The notes beneath the pieces are model-generated. The model was not told the DNA's origin. It did no database searches and saw nothing but the letters and a program-made list of their open reading frames with translations. The translations under genes were made by a program, and so were the position numbers. Of a stretch of 64,000 nucleotides of DNA, positions 54,263 to 63,858 are shown piece by piece; position 1 is the stretch's first letter, and every line of letters begins with the position of its first letter. The stretch is from Bacteroidia bacterium (lineage in GTDB: Bacteria > Bacteroidota > Bacteroidia > 2-12-FULL-35-15), in NCBI GenBank assembly GCA_030654175.1, contig JAURXZ010000024.1, forward strand, positions 248,001 through 312,000, in the 5' to 3' direction.

Positions 54263-55654
54263 ATGAAAAAAGGTTTTACAATAGCGTTATTTGTTCTTAT
54301 TTGCAGTTTTGCAGGTGCTCAGCAAATAGGTATGTATAGCCACTATTTTTATAAACCATTGGTTTATAACCCCGCTTTTACCGGTTCCAGCGATGATCCC
54401 AATGCAACAATAATCAGCCGCTCCCAGTGGACAGATTTTACAAACGCCCCCCAACTCACTGTTTTTACTGTAGATGGTAATTTAATGGATAAAAAAGTTG
54501 GTGTAGGCTTGGGCTTGATCAGCGACAGGAAGGGTATTACCAATAGGATGGGAGGGCATTTATATTATTCGTACAGATTAAAATTAAATGATGATACCCG
54601 ATTGATGTTTGGCTTATCAGCGGGTATTATAGATCATACGGTGGATTTTTCCAAAGCTCTTGTTGAAAACTCTCTTGACCCGGCTTTATATAATAACTCC
54701 CAGCATAAAACCTCATTTGACGCCAGTTTAGGGCTTGCTTTTACCTGGAAAGCCTTAGAAGTAGGAGCTGCAGTTCCTCAGATCATTGGAAATAAAATAA
54801 ATTATGTTGATAGCACCAATGTAAGGGCCTACTATACGCAAGCACGGCATTATATGGCTTCTGTTAAATACAGCTTTTTAATATCCGAAGACAAGGGTAT
54901 TTCAGTTGCCCCTCAGGCATTGGTTCGTTTTGTACCTCAATCACCGTTTCAGTTTGATGGCAATATTAATTTGGAGTGGAAGGATAAATTCTGGATAGGT
55001 GCTACCTATAAAAGCGATTATGCAGTGGCTGCTAATGTGGGCTTTTGCCTGCATAAACAATTATGCGTTGGGTATTCGTATGATTTCATAATAGGGCCTA
55101 TTGGTAAGTATTCCGGCATGACTCACGAAATAATGGTCAATTTTAAGTTTGGTAAAAGTAAAACCTCAGAACCGGCTGTTACAGAAGCAAATGCAGATAC
55201 AGCAGCAGTTGCAGTTGAAAACCCTGAATATGAAGATAAGCTCGATGACCTTGAGATCCAGCTTAAAAAGAATGAGGCTAAGCTTAAAGCGTTGAATGAT
55301 AAGCTAGCTAAAAAGCAATTAGCAGCATCCCGAAGTGCAAAACCCGGAATTCAGGATAGCGATGGAATATTTGTAACCAAAAGAAATGACTTTAAGGATA
55401 GCAAAAACCAGATGGCTGAAAAGGGGTATTATGTGATGGTAGGAATTTTCTTTTATCGCGATTTTGCAAACGAGGAGGTGAAGAATTTTGCTAAGCTTGG
55501 TTTTGCAAATACGAGCTGGCTTTTCTCTGAATCCAAGCAGAACAACTATGTTTTTACACATAAATTAGATACGAAAGAAGAGGCGTTTCAAAAAGTAAAA
55601 GAAGTGACCGCTGCAGGAGGCAGTAATGTGTGGATTCTAAAATTGGTGGATTAG
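54263..55654 (+). CDS. PorP/SprF-family protein 1 with SPOR-like C-terminus
   Basis: 463 aa. Signal peptide ending GAQ, then the family core QQIGMYSHYFYKPLVYNPAFTGS, VGVGLGLISDRKGI and repeated strand-loop-strand barrel elements ending VNFKFGKSK (about residue 300). These proteins are outer-membrane partners of SprB-like adhesins. After a coiled linker (about 325-350) the C-terminal 95 residues are SPOR-like (YYVMVGIFFYRDFANEEVKNFAKLGFANT... NVWILKLVD), possibly peptidoglycan-binding. Its secretion cargo is probably the type B protein just upstream. Confidence 0.9.
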   Translation: MKKGFTIALFVLICSFAGAQQIGMYSHYFYKPLVYNPAFTGSSDDPNATIISRSQWTDFTNAPQLTVFTVDGNLMDKKVGVGLGLISDRKGITNRMGGHLYYSYRLKLNDDTRLMFGLSAGIIDHTVDFSKALVENSLDPALYNNSQHKTSFDASLGLAFTWKALEVGAAVPQIIGNKINYVDSTNVRAYYTQARHYMASVKYSFLISEDKGISVAPQALVRFVPQSPFQFDGNINLEWKDKFWIGATYKSDYAVAANVGFCLHKQLCVGYSYDFIIGPIGKYSGMTHEIMVNFKFGKSKTSEPAVTEANADTAAVAVENPEYEDKLDDLEIQLKKNEAKLKALNDKLAKKQLAASRSAKPGIQDSDGIFVTKRNDFKDSKNQMAEKGYYVMVGIFFYRDFANEEVKNFAKLGFANTSWLFSESKQNNYVFTHKLDTKEEAFQKVKEVTAAGGSNVWILKLVD

Positions 55655-55674
55655 TGTTGATGGCTATAATGTTT

Positions 55675-55767
55675 GCGTTAGGGATTGCAGCGTAAATCCT
55701 TTTCTGTTTAGAAAAGATTGAAGCGTAAAGCCCGGCCCTTTCTTTTTCAGAAAGGGAAACGCCCAAA
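55675..55767 (+). repeat. Structured dispersed repeat, family A, copy 3
   Basis: It begins GCGTTAGGGATTGCAGCG. Stem 1 is CTTTTCT/AGAAAAG and stem 2 CCCTTTCTT / AGAAAGGG. The linker is GATTGAAGCGTAAAGCCCGG and the end AACGCCCAAA. It sits inside the PorP-DUF3307 spacer of an apparent operon. Confidence 0.85.
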
Positions 55768-55807
55768 GAAATTAAATTTTTAAAAGGAAAAATAAAATTC
55801 AATATTA

Positions 55808-56176
55808 GTGGTACTTACATTATTAATATTAAACGTTTGTCATTGGGCTGGTGATTTTTCACATTTAAGCACTGCCTGGATGCTGGACGCAAAGCGGTTT
55901 GGTAAACCATTATTACCAATACTTGCACACGCAGGAGTGCATACGTCATTGTTTTTTATTGCCATATTTGCTTTGCATGATTTTGATAATGCAGTTATTG
56001 CTGCCGCGATACAGTTGCCTACACACTTTACCATTGATGTACTAAAAGGTAAAATGAATGTTTGGTTTCCGAAATTGTTAAGTATGGAGAATAAGTTTCA
56101 TTGGTGGGTTTTTGGAGCAGATCAAATGCTTCATCAAACTGTAATAATAGGAACGGCTTCTTTGGTGTGCCGATAA
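55808..56176 (+). CDS. DUF3307-like small membrane protein
   Basis: 122 aa beginning on GTG. Hydrophobic helices match the DUF3307 pattern: LLILNVCHWAGDFSHLSTAWML, a His-rich LAHAGVHTSLFFIA, then HFTIDVLKGKMNVW and HWWVFGADQMLHQTVI. Such proteins are predicted membrane-associated enzymes of unknown function. It ends 8 bp before the second PorP gene, so co-transcription is likely. An ATG 24 codons later would skip the first helix, so I prefer GTG. Confidence 0.65.
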   Translation: MVLTLLILNVCHWAGDFSHLSTAWMLDAKRFGKPLLPILAHAGVHTSLFFIAIFALHDFDNAVIAAAIQLPTHFTIDVLKGKMNVWFPKLLSMENKFHWWVFGADQMLHQTVIIGTASLVCR

Positions 56177-56184
56177 AAAATAAA

Positions 56185-57747
56185 ATGAAAAAAGGGTTAA
56201 TAATATTTGTAATGGTTTTTATTTGCGGCATTTTAAATGCTCAGCAAATAGGCATGTATAGCCATTACTTTTATGATCCAATGGTTTATAACCCTGCTTT
56301 TGCCGGTTCCGGTGATGCGACCAACGCTACGTTGATCAGTCGAAGTCAGTGGACAGGCTTTAAAGGTGGCCCAAAACTTACACTTTTCACATTAGATGGA
56401 AGTTTGATAGCTAAAAAAGTGGGTGCGGGATTAACATTGATAAGCGATAGAAAAGGAATATCGAACAGAACGGGAGGTAATTTATCTTATTCGTACAGAC
56501 TGAATATAAATGATGATGCGCATTTACGGTTTGGTTTATCCTTAGGTATTATGAATCATACACTTGATTTCTCCGGTGTGCTTGTTGAAACTACAATTGA
56601 CCCGATCTTATTTACTGACATACAGCGTAAAACCACCTTTGACGGGAACGCAGGAATGGTGCTTGTTTGGAAAGAATTGGAAATAAGTGCAGCTGTCCCT
56701 CAACTTATCGGGAATAAAGTAAATTATATAGATGAGGATAATATTCGCCTGTATTACACGCAGTCGCGCCACATCATGACTTCTCTGAAATATAAATTTT
56801 TTATTGTAAAAGACAAAGGCATTTCAATAGCTCCGCAAGGTTTGGTTCGTTTTGTACCTAACACACCGTTTCAATTTGATGGTAATATTAACCTGGACTG
56901 GAAAGATAAATTCTGGATCGGTGGTACTTACAAGAGTGATTATGCAGTGTCTGCCAATGTGGGGTTTTGTTTGTATAAACGATTTTGCCTTGGATATTCC
57001 TATGATATTATAATCGGGAATATTGGTAAATATTCAGGTATGGCCCATGAAATAATGATCAATTTTAAATTTAATGAGCGTAAAAAGGTTGAGGTTGTTG
57101 AAGAGGTAGTGAAAGATACCGAACCAATAAGCACAGAAAATGCGGAGTACGAAGAGCTTATAGCGAAGATGCAGGCGCAGGTGGATGAAAGTGAGAAAAA
57201 AATAAAAGAACTGGATGCTAAGCTAAAAGAACAAAATACAACAACCGGAACAAAGAAAAAACCGGATCTGAGCAGTGTACTTTATGAGCAGCTTCTTGAT
57301 AGGGTAGAAGCCATGTTCGAAAACCCGAAAGATGCAACTCCTGCCAGGGTCCAGGAGCTCCGAAATGAGATAGCCGCTTTCCTTGATAGTGAATTTGCAG
57401 ATCCGGAAGCACAAAAAACATTAAAAAAACAATATGATCAGTTGAACAAATCGCAAGATGCACCGAGCGTTTTGGTAAAAGGAGGTATTGTTTTGGAGAG
57501 GATTGTATCGCAGGGTGATTATTCTACTGTAAGTATTACAGTTACGGATAAGGAAACGAATGGGATCATTGCTACATACACCCCTAACTCAAAAACAGGA
57601 AAATATTTGTTTATCCTAAGTCCCGGTAAAAAGTATGTAATAACTGTTACCAATAAAGGTTTCAAAACATATTCAGAAGATTTTTCTCCTGCCGATAGTG
57701 AGGAGTCTTATGAAATGAATAAGGACATCCGAATGAAGGAAAAGTAG
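56185..57747 (+). CDS. PorP/SprF-family protein 2 with carboxypeptidase-like C-terminal domain
   Basis: 520 aa. Signal peptide ending LNAQ and the same core as protein 1 (QQIGMYSHYFYDPMVYNPAFAGS, VGAGLTLISDRKGI). After a coiled coil (about residues 325-360) it has a helical region and a CarboxypepD_reg-like domain (about 435-515: VSITVTDKETNGIIATYTPNSKTGKY... KTYSEDF). The core is clearly homologous to 54263-55654 through a local duplication, while the two C-termini differ entirely. An in-frame start upstream at 56101 would overlap the preceding gene and add no signal peptide; ATG 56185 is better. Confidence 0.9.
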   Translation: MKKGLIIFVMVFICGILNAQQIGMYSHYFYDPMVYNPAFAGSGDATNATLISRSQWTGFKGGPKLTLFTLDGSLIAKKVGAGLTLISDRKGISNRTGGNLSYSYRLNINDDAHLRFGLSLGIMNHTLDFSGVLVETTIDPILFTDIQRKTTFDGNAGMVLVWKELEISAAVPQLIGNKVNYIDEDNIRLYYTQSRHIMTSLKYKFFIVKDKGISIAPQGLVRFVPNTPFQFDGNINLDWKDKFWIGGTYKSDYAVSANVGFCLYKRFCLGYSYDIIIGNIGKYSGMAHEIMINFKFNERKKVEVVEEVVKDTEPISTENAEYEELIAKMQAQVDESEKKIKELDAKLKEQNTTTGTKKKPDLSSVLYEQLLDRVEAMFENPKDATPARVQELRNEIAAFLDSEFADPEAQKTLKKQYDQLNKSQDAPSVLVKGGIVLERIVSQGDYSTVSITVTDKETNGIIATYTPNSKTGKYLFILSPGKKYVITVTNKGFKTYSEDFSPADSEESYEMNKDIRMKEK

Positions 57748-57793
57748 TTGATCGAACAAACTTTATAAATTAGATCGACTCATAATCATTGCA

Positions 57794-58711
57794 TCAAATC
57801 ATTCTCACACCCTCATTGCTGATCGTGGTTACATGCGTATGAAAATCAATATCAATATTCTTATAAACTGCTATAATTGCCATTTCTACTGCTTTTGCAG
57901 TTGCTTCATCTTTACTTAGCATAAACATGGATGGCCCGGAACCGGAGATACCACCACCTAATGCACCTGCTTCCAAACTTTTCTTTTTTACTTCTTCAAA
58001 ACCGGGAATCAAAATACTTCGTATCGGTTCAACAATAACATCCACAAGAGAGCGGCTGATAAGATCGTAATCATTTTTCATAAAACCAGCGATCAGGCCG
58101 GCTACGTTGCCCCATTGAGTAATTGCATCTTTCAGCGACACTTGTTTTTTTAAAATACCTCGTGCATCGGAAGTTTTTACTTCTATTTGCGGATGTAAAA
58201 TGGTGACGTATAAAGGCGGTGCAGGAATAGAAATAATATCTAAGGGGTCAGATGAACGGATAAGTGTGACCCCACCATAGATGCAAGGGGCGATATTATC
58301 AGCATGTTTAGAGCCGGAAGCAACCTCTTCGCCACACATTGCAAAACGGATCAGTTCCTCTTTTGAAAACCGATCGTTTAATAAATGATTTGCACCCACT
58401 ACAGCACCCGCAGCACTTGCCGCACTGGATCCAATACCGCTGCCGGGTTTAATTATTTTTGTGCTTTCCACCACAAAGCCAATGTCCTCAGGAACGGCTT
58501 CCAATAAAGCAAGTAAAGCCCCCCCGATCACATTTTTTGCCGGCTCAGTAGGTAAATTGTAATCGTCTTTGTTAATTATAGTTACACCTTTACCTGATAC
58601 CTTTCGGATCAGCATTTTATCAAATGGTCCATCCAGGGCAAAACCAAGTATATCAAAACCGCAAACCACATTTGCAACGGTAGCGGGGGAGAGGATGGTT
58701 ATTTCTGTCAT
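57794..58711 (-). CDS. thrB: Homoserine kinase
   Basis: GHMP-family kinase phosphorylating homoserine in threonine synthesis. 305 aa. The N-terminus ATVANVVCGFDILGFAL and the ATP-binding PGSGIGSSAASAAGAV (about residue 90) are diagnostic; a GGGISGSGPSMFML segment is the third GHMP motif. It lies 158 bp after thrA on the same strand, with repeat D copy 3 and TAnnTTTG-poor DNA between. thrC, usually next in Bacteroidota, is missing here; the following gene is convergent. Confidence 0.96.
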   Translation of the reverse strand: MTEITILSPATVANVVCGFDILGFALDGPFDKMLIRKVSGKGVTIINKDDYNLPTEPAKNVIGGALLALLEAVPEDIGFVVESTKIIKPGSGIGSSAASAAGAVVGANHLLNDRFSKEELIRFAMCGEEVASGSKHADNIAPCIYGGVTLIRSSDPLDIISIPAPPLYVTILHPQIEVKTSDARGILKKQVSLKDAITQWGNVAGLIAGFMKNDYDLISRSLVDVIVEPIRSILIPGFEEVKKKSLEAGALGGGISGSGPSMFMLSKDEATAKAVEMAIIAVYKNIDIDFHTHVTTISNEGVRMI

Positions 58712-58766
58712 GGGTTGTTGGGTTATTACCTACGTCCTAAATTTTAATGATGAAAATCAAATTTAC

Positions 58767-58797
58767 CCCTAACAGGGGTTCAAACCCTGTCAGGGGG
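58767..58797. repeat. Family D palindromic repeat between thrA and thrB
   Basis: CCCCTAACAGGGGTTC AAACCCTGTCAGGGG (read in two arms). It is the same CCTGACAGG architecture as the ileS in-frame copy, with G/C-substituted pairs that keep the stems. Confidence 0.75.
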
Positions 58798-58869
58798 CTA
58801 ATTGTAATTTGTTAAGTTTCTTATTTTTTATTGCCTACTGCTTAATTGCCCCAATTGAGCCAATTGCCT

Positions 58870-61314
58870 TTACACCCTTGCAGCCCTTACAATATCTGCA
58901 AATATTCCGGACGCTGTTACATCTGCACCTGCGCCCGCACCTTTAATTACCAAAGGTTGTTGTACATAACGATTGGTATAAAACAATACCACATTGTCTT
59001 TACCATACAGATGAAACAAGTCCTGCTCTTTGTTAATGTGCTGTAAGCCTACAGAAGCATTTCCATTTTCTAATTTAGCAACAAATTTTAATTTGCAATC
59101 TTCTTTAGCAGCACTTTCATAGAGAGCTTTGAAATGTGCTTCGTGTTTTTTTAATTCAATGTAAAAGTCATCAACACTGCCCAACATGCAGGATGCGGGA
59201 AGAAAGCAATTGTTTTTTATGTCATCCATTTCCATTTTATAACCGGCCTCACGGGCCAATATTAAAATTTTTCGCATTACATCTTTTCCACTAAGATCCA
59301 GTCGGGGATCCGGTTCTGTGTAACCTTCATCCTGTGCTTGTTTTACTATCTCAGCAAAAGAAACGGTTCCGTTGTAATTATTAAATACATAATTAAGTGT
59401 GCCCGAAAGCACGGCTTCAATAATATTTACTTTATCACCACTGCGCATAAGATCGTTAAGCGTTCCTATGATCGGTAAACTGGCACCAACATTTGTTTCA
59501 TATAAAAAGGATGCATTAAATTCCTGTGCAAGACCCTTTAAAAGCGTATAGTTATTGTAATCTGAGGAGCAGGCAATTTTATTGCAAGCCACCACCGAAA
59601 TACTTTTTTCTAATAATGTTGCATAACATGCCGCAGTTTCTGCATTTGCGGTGACATCAACAAAAACGGAATTGCGCAGGTTTTTGTTGATTATAAAATC
59701 AGTAAAACCGGTTAAGGTCATTGTAGCAGAATCTTGTAATTTTTGTTTCCAGTCTTGCAGATCAATTCCCTCCTCGTTCAACAACATTTTTTTACTACTT
59801 GCAATTCCTATAACCCGTATATTTAAATGTAGCTGATCATCAATGTTTTTAATTTGCTGTTTTAGCTGTTCTATCAGCTTTCCACCAACATTGCCACAAC
59901 CCACTAAAAACAGGTTAACCTGCTTATGTACCGTTTCAAAAAAGTCTTCGTGCAATACGTTCACCGCCTTTTTTACATCAGCGGTTTTTATTACTGTTGA
60001 AATGTTTTTTTCGGAAGAGCCCTGCGCAATTGCACGTATGTTTATTCCATTACGGCCTAATGCACCAAACATTTTACCGCTAATTCCGGTATGGTTTTTC
60101 ATGTTTTCACCAACCAGAGCTATTATAGAAAGATCTTTTTCTATATAAACAGGATCTACTTTTTTGAAAGCAATTTCATTGAAAAATTCTGCATCCACAG
60201 CCTCTTTTGCTTTTGCAGCAAAGGGTTCATCCACTCCAACACAAATAGAATATTCAGATGAAGCCTGAGTAATAAGAATAACATTTATTTTTTCGCCCGA
60301 CAACGCTTCAAACAAACGTTTTGAAATACCAGGAACTCCAACCATCCCGGTTCCTTCGAGGCTTAACAAAGCTATTTTGCCGATGCTTGAAATACCACTT
60401 ACACTGTTTTTGTTTTCAGTTGCTTTACGTTCAATCAGTGTCCCGTAATCATCAGGCGAAAATGTGTTTTTGATCCTGATCGGGATGCCTTTATTCATTA
60501 CCGGCTGGATGGTTGGCGGATAAATAACCTTAGCGCCAAAATGCGATAGCTCCATCGCTTCCTGATAAGAAATGTTAGGAATTATTTTTGCATTGCTTAC
60601 CAACCGCGGATCGGCAGTCATCATACCGCTTACATCGGTCCAGATCTCCAGCAACTCTGCATCCATTGCTGCTGCTATAATTGCAGCCGTGAAGTCAGAA
60701 CCGCCCCTGCCCAATGTTGTAGTAATTCCATTGGGGTCAGCAGCGATAAATCCAGGGATAATACAAAGCTGTTGAGGATTTTTAATAAGATAATTTTGGA
60801 TGGCAGAAGTGCTCTTGTCCATATCAACTATAGCATTTCCGAAATTAGAATTTGTCCGGATAATTTCCCGGGAGTCTACCCAATGATGAGGCATTTCCAG
60901 GCTACCGAACTTTGCTGAAATTATTAAAGAGGAAAGAAGTTCCCCGTAACTCATAATATTGTCGAGCGTTCGTGGTGATAATTCTGCCAGTAAAAATACA
61001 CCCTCACAGATACTTTCTAATTCATTGCATTTTTTCTTAACCAAACTAAGTGTTTCACTTTGGCGCTCTATTGGAATTAATTCCCTCACAGCTTGTAAGT
61101 GTTTGGTTTCAATTGTTTTCAGGCTTTCTTTATACGTTTCGTTTCGTAAAGAGGCTGTTTTTCCGGCAGCAATCAAAAGGTCAGTAATCCCACTTAATGC
61201 GGATACCACCACTATTGTTTTGTTTTTTAAAAGCGATTGTTTTACAATAGCAACAACTTTATTTATGTTCTCAGAATTTGCTACCGATGTCCCACCGAAT
61301 TTTAATACGTGCAT
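58870..61314 (-). CDS. thrA: Bifunctional aspartate kinase / homoserine dehydrogenase I
   Basis: 814 aa. The aspartokinase domain (1-460) starts MHVLKFGGTSVANS and has GRGGSDFTAAI and regulatory ACT regions, including LSIIALVGENMKNHTGISGKMFGALGRNGINIRAIAQGSSE. The homoserine dehydrogenase domain (about 460-814) has the NAD fold VNLFLVGCGNVGG and AVLSGTLNYVFN. It catalyses the first and third steps of threonine and methionine branches. It heads a minus-strand unit with thrB. Confidence 0.97.
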   Translation of the reverse strand: MHVLKFGGTSVANSENINKVVAIVKQSLLKNKTIVVVSALSGITDLLIAAGKTASLRNETYKESLKTIETKHLQAVRELIPIERQSETLSLVKKKCNELESICEGVFLLAELSPRTLDNIMSYGELLSSLIISAKFGSLEMPHHWVDSREIIRTNSNFGNAIVDMDKSTSAIQNYLIKNPQQLCIIPGFIAADPNGITTTLGRGGSDFTAAIIAAAMDAELLEIWTDVSGMMTADPRLVSNAKIIPNISYQEAMELSHFGAKVIYPPTIQPVMNKGIPIRIKNTFSPDDYGTLIERKATENKNSVSGISSIGKIALLSLEGTGMVGVPGISKRLFEALSGEKINVILITQASSEYSICVGVDEPFAAKAKEAVDAEFFNEIAFKKVDPVYIEKDLSIIALVGENMKNHTGISGKMFGALGRNGINIRAIAQGSSEKNISTVIKTADVKKAVNVLHEDFFETVHKQVNLFLVGCGNVGGKLIEQLKQQIKNIDDQLHLNIRVIGIASSKKMLLNEEGIDLQDWKQKLQDSATMTLTGFTDFIINKNLRNSVFVDVTANAETAACYATLLEKSISVVACNKIACSSDYNNYTLLKGLAQEFNASFLYETNVGASLPIIGTLNDLMRSGDKVNIIEAVLSGTLNYVFNNYNGTVSFAEIVKQAQDEGYTEPDPRLDLSGKDVMRKILILAREAGYKMEMDDIKNNCFLPASCMLGSVDDFYIELKKHEAHFKALYESAAKEDCKLKFVAKLENGNASVGLQHINKEQDLFHLYGKDNVVLFYTNRYVQQPLVIKGAGAGADVTASGIFADIVRAARV

Positions 61315-61382
61315 AATTATAATTTAGCTAAGGATGAGTTTTTAGAAAATAAGCGTGCGTGGCATTTCTGTGCAAAAAATAA

Positions 61383-62012
61383 TCAAAGATTCCATTTTTT
61401 TTCTTCAAACAAATGAGGATAGTGTTTTATCAATTCACTGATAAATAGATCGTATGGAACATCATCGAAGTTGCCGTAATCATGCAGGTATTCCATAAAC
61501 TGGCTTCCTTCCTCGTTATACGATTGAAAGATAGAATCTTCTTTTCCGTTAAATTCCAACGATTCAACTTTCAATTTTTCGCAAAGTGTTTTATTGAATG
61601 CAGGAGTGGCTTTTACCCATTTCCCTTCAAGAAAAAGCTCGGTAAACCCGTGAAAAACAAGAACATTTGTTTTTAAAACTTCCTCTAATTTTTCAGTGGC
61701 GATATGATTACGAACTTTCGCAAAACCGAGCCGGCTTGGTATTCCGGCCACCCGCGCACAGGCAGCAAGTAAGCAAGCTTTCTCAACGCAATATCCATAA
61801 TTTCTCTCAAGTAAGGAACTTGCTTTCATCGCCTCAGGGCTTAAATCAAGATCATAAGGATTGTATTGGAATCCGTCTCTTACAGCATAATATATTTTTA
61901 CTGCCTTCTCAATAGGATCTGTTGTGCTTCCAATAATTTTATTGGTAAATTGTATTACTTCTTCTGAGTCGCTGTTGACGAACTTTGCAGGTTGAAGATA
62001 AATTTCGTTCAT
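61383..62012 (-). CDS. Transglutaminase-like domain protein
   Basis: 209 aa, cytosolic by sequence. The catalytic Cys is in NYGYCVEKACLLAACARVAGIPSRLGF and the His in LVFHGFTELFLEGKWV; the third position is in ATPAFNK (Asn in place of the usual Asp). It is probably a cysteine hydrolase or amidase rather than a cross-linker. It lies 68 bp before thrA and 130 bp after the acyl-CoA dehydrogenase on the same strand, so they may form one unit, but no functional link is clear. Confidence 0.88.
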   Translation of the reverse strand: MNEIYLQPAKFVNSDSEEVIQFTNKIIGSTTDPIEKAVKIYYAVRDGFQYNPYDLDLSPEAMKASSLLERNYGYCVEKACLLAACARVAGIPSRLGFAKVRNHIATEKLEEVLKTNVLVFHGFTELFLEGKWVKATPAFNKTLCEKLKVESLEFNGKEDSIFQSYNEEGSQFMEYLHDYGNFDDVPYDLFISELIKHYPHLFEEKKWNL

Positions 62013-62142
62013 GTGAAAATGATTACACTGATTAAAAAAAATTGAAAGTAATAAAGTTGAAATTCAAAAGTTTAAAGTGATTTTTCTTTTAAATTTTGAT
62101 CGTTTTTTTGAATTCTGACTTATTTCTCTTTTGACTTATCTG

Positions 62143-63858
62143 TTAAAACTCCCAGGCGATCAAACCTTTAACCTCATCACTTGAAAGTGGCATTACTTCT
62201 GATAATTCAGAAGGGGTGTATCGTTCTTTCAGATAATTTAATGCAGGGAGCACCCAGGGCTTACTTTCTTCGTTCAGATTGTCGATGAGTAAAGATATCT
62301 GGTACAGTGAGGTTAGTTTTTCAAAAAATGGTTTTGCTGATGCTTCCATTTTATCTGAAGCAAACGTTTTTATTTTATCTGAAAAAAGTATTAATTTATT
62401 TAATTCTTCTTTTACCCATTTACCATAAGCAGTGCTTTTATCTGCACTCTTGTTTACTTCATCACATAGAACTTCAAAGCCTTTTGATTTTGACATGGCC
62501 CTTAGCATATCCAGGATAATAATATTACCGGATCCTTCCCAGATAGGCAATACCATCATATCCCGCATTAACTTTGGCATTACCGTATCTTCGATATAAC
62601 CCAGGCCGCCCATCAACTCCATGCTTTCACGGTTAATGTAAACACCTGTTTCTGCCGACCATTTTTTTGTCATCGGATTTATCAAACGAAGTAATTGTGT
62701 TTCCCTTTCATCTCCAGCATCTGCAAGTTCAAGTGACTTAACTGTTCTCCACACAAGATAAAAATTAGCAACGTGCAGGGAGCCTAGTTCAGTGAGTTTG
62801 GTCCGGATCAACGCATTTTCAGTAGCTGTTTTCCCAAATGTATCCCTGAAGCATAAAAACTGGTAAGCCTCTATTAAAGCCCTGCGAGAACAAGCAAGTG
62901 CGGCTACGGAATTATAAAGCCGCGACAGGGTAACCATTTGCATCATTACTTTAAACCCATCAAACTCCTTGCCTACAAGTTTTCCAACGGTATTGGTAAG
63001 CATACATTCTGCGCTTGCCATGGAACGCACTCCAAGCTTATCTTTTAACCGGATAACATCCATCGGGTTCCGTTCTCCGGAAGGAAGTGTTTTTTCAATT
63101 AAAAATATGGAAAGTCCTTTTGTCCCTTTAACGCTTGAATCGGTGCGTGCAAGAGCAAAAATAAGATCGGCATTTGCATTACTGCAAAACCATTTTTCTC
63201 CGTTCAAAAAATAATTTTTTCCTTCTTTATGAGTAGCAACAACTAAGTTGGCGCCTACATCCGAACCACCGGTTTTTTCGGTAAGAAACATAGCTCCGCT
63301 GTATAGTTCTTCTGCATTATCAGTATAAATATGTGGTAATAATCTTGCTTTATCTTCATCATCACAAAACAGGTCAATAAGCCGCGCAACACCATCTGTC
63401 ATGCATAAAGGGCAAAATTGGCCACACTCGCTTAAACCATAAATATATCCTGAAGCAAAACCAAGAAGTTGTTTTTCATTATTAAATTTTTCACGTAAAG
63501 AAGGCTCCCATTTTACGCGAAACATTTCCGATTTTACAGCGATTTTCATCAGGTCCCAATAGGCAGGATGAAAACGTATTTCATTAATTGTTTCACCAAA
63601 AGAATTTCTTTTTACAAGTTCAGGCCCTAATTTATCAGCAAGCAGAGAAAGTTCGTTCATTTTTCCGGCAGCCTCTTTACCAATGAAATCCAGTTTATCG
63701 GCCATGTAAGCAAATCCGTTTGGAGTGCTGTTCTTTTTAAAGTAATGTCCGAAAATTTTATCGCTGTGATAAAAATTAGTACTTGTCCGGGAATTTTTAT
63801 TTAAAACATTATTTTTTTCCTGTGGGTACTGAGGAGTTGTGGCTACGGTAGTTTTCAT
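62143..63858 (-). CDS. Acyl-CoA dehydrogenase family protein
   Basis: 571-572 aa FAD enzyme of the large AidB/ACAD10-like type. Signatures: MFLTEKTGGSDVG, YFLNGEKWFCSNA, the gating segment TVMPKLMRDMMVLPIWEGSGNI near the catalytic region, and LMGGLGYIED. It oxidises acyl-CoA or a related substrate to its enoyl form; the physiological acyl chain is unknown. ATG 63858 (MKTTVATT) is preferred; an upstream ATG at 63921 would add 21 non-conserved residues. It is the first gene of the minus-strand run at the window's right end. Confidence 0.93.
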   Translation of the reverse strand: MKTTVATTPQYPQEKNNVLNKNSRTSTNFYHSDKIFGHYFKKNSTPNGFAYMADKLDFIGKEAAGKMNELSLLADKLGPELVKRNSFGETINEIRFHPAYWDLMKIAVKSEMFRVKWEPSLREKFNNEKQLLGFASGYIYGLSECGQFCPLCMTDGVARLIDLFCDDEDKARLLPHIYTDNAEELYSGAMFLTEKTGGSDVGANLVVATHKEGKNYFLNGEKWFCSNANADLIFALARTDSSVKGTKGLSIFLIEKTLPSGERNPMDVIRLKDKLGVRSMASAECMLTNTVGKLVGKEFDGFKVMMQMVTLSRLYNSVAALACSRRALIEAYQFLCFRDTFGKTATENALIRTKLTELGSLHVANFYLVWRTVKSLELADAGDERETQLLRLINPMTKKWSAETGVYINRESMELMGGLGYIEDTVMPKLMRDMMVLPIWEGSGNIIILDMLRAMSKSKGFEVLCDEVNKSADKSTAYGKWVKEELNKLILFSDKIKTFASDKMEASAKPFFEKLTSLYQISLLIDNLNEESKPWVLPALNYLKERYTPSELSEVMPLSSDEVKGLIAWEF

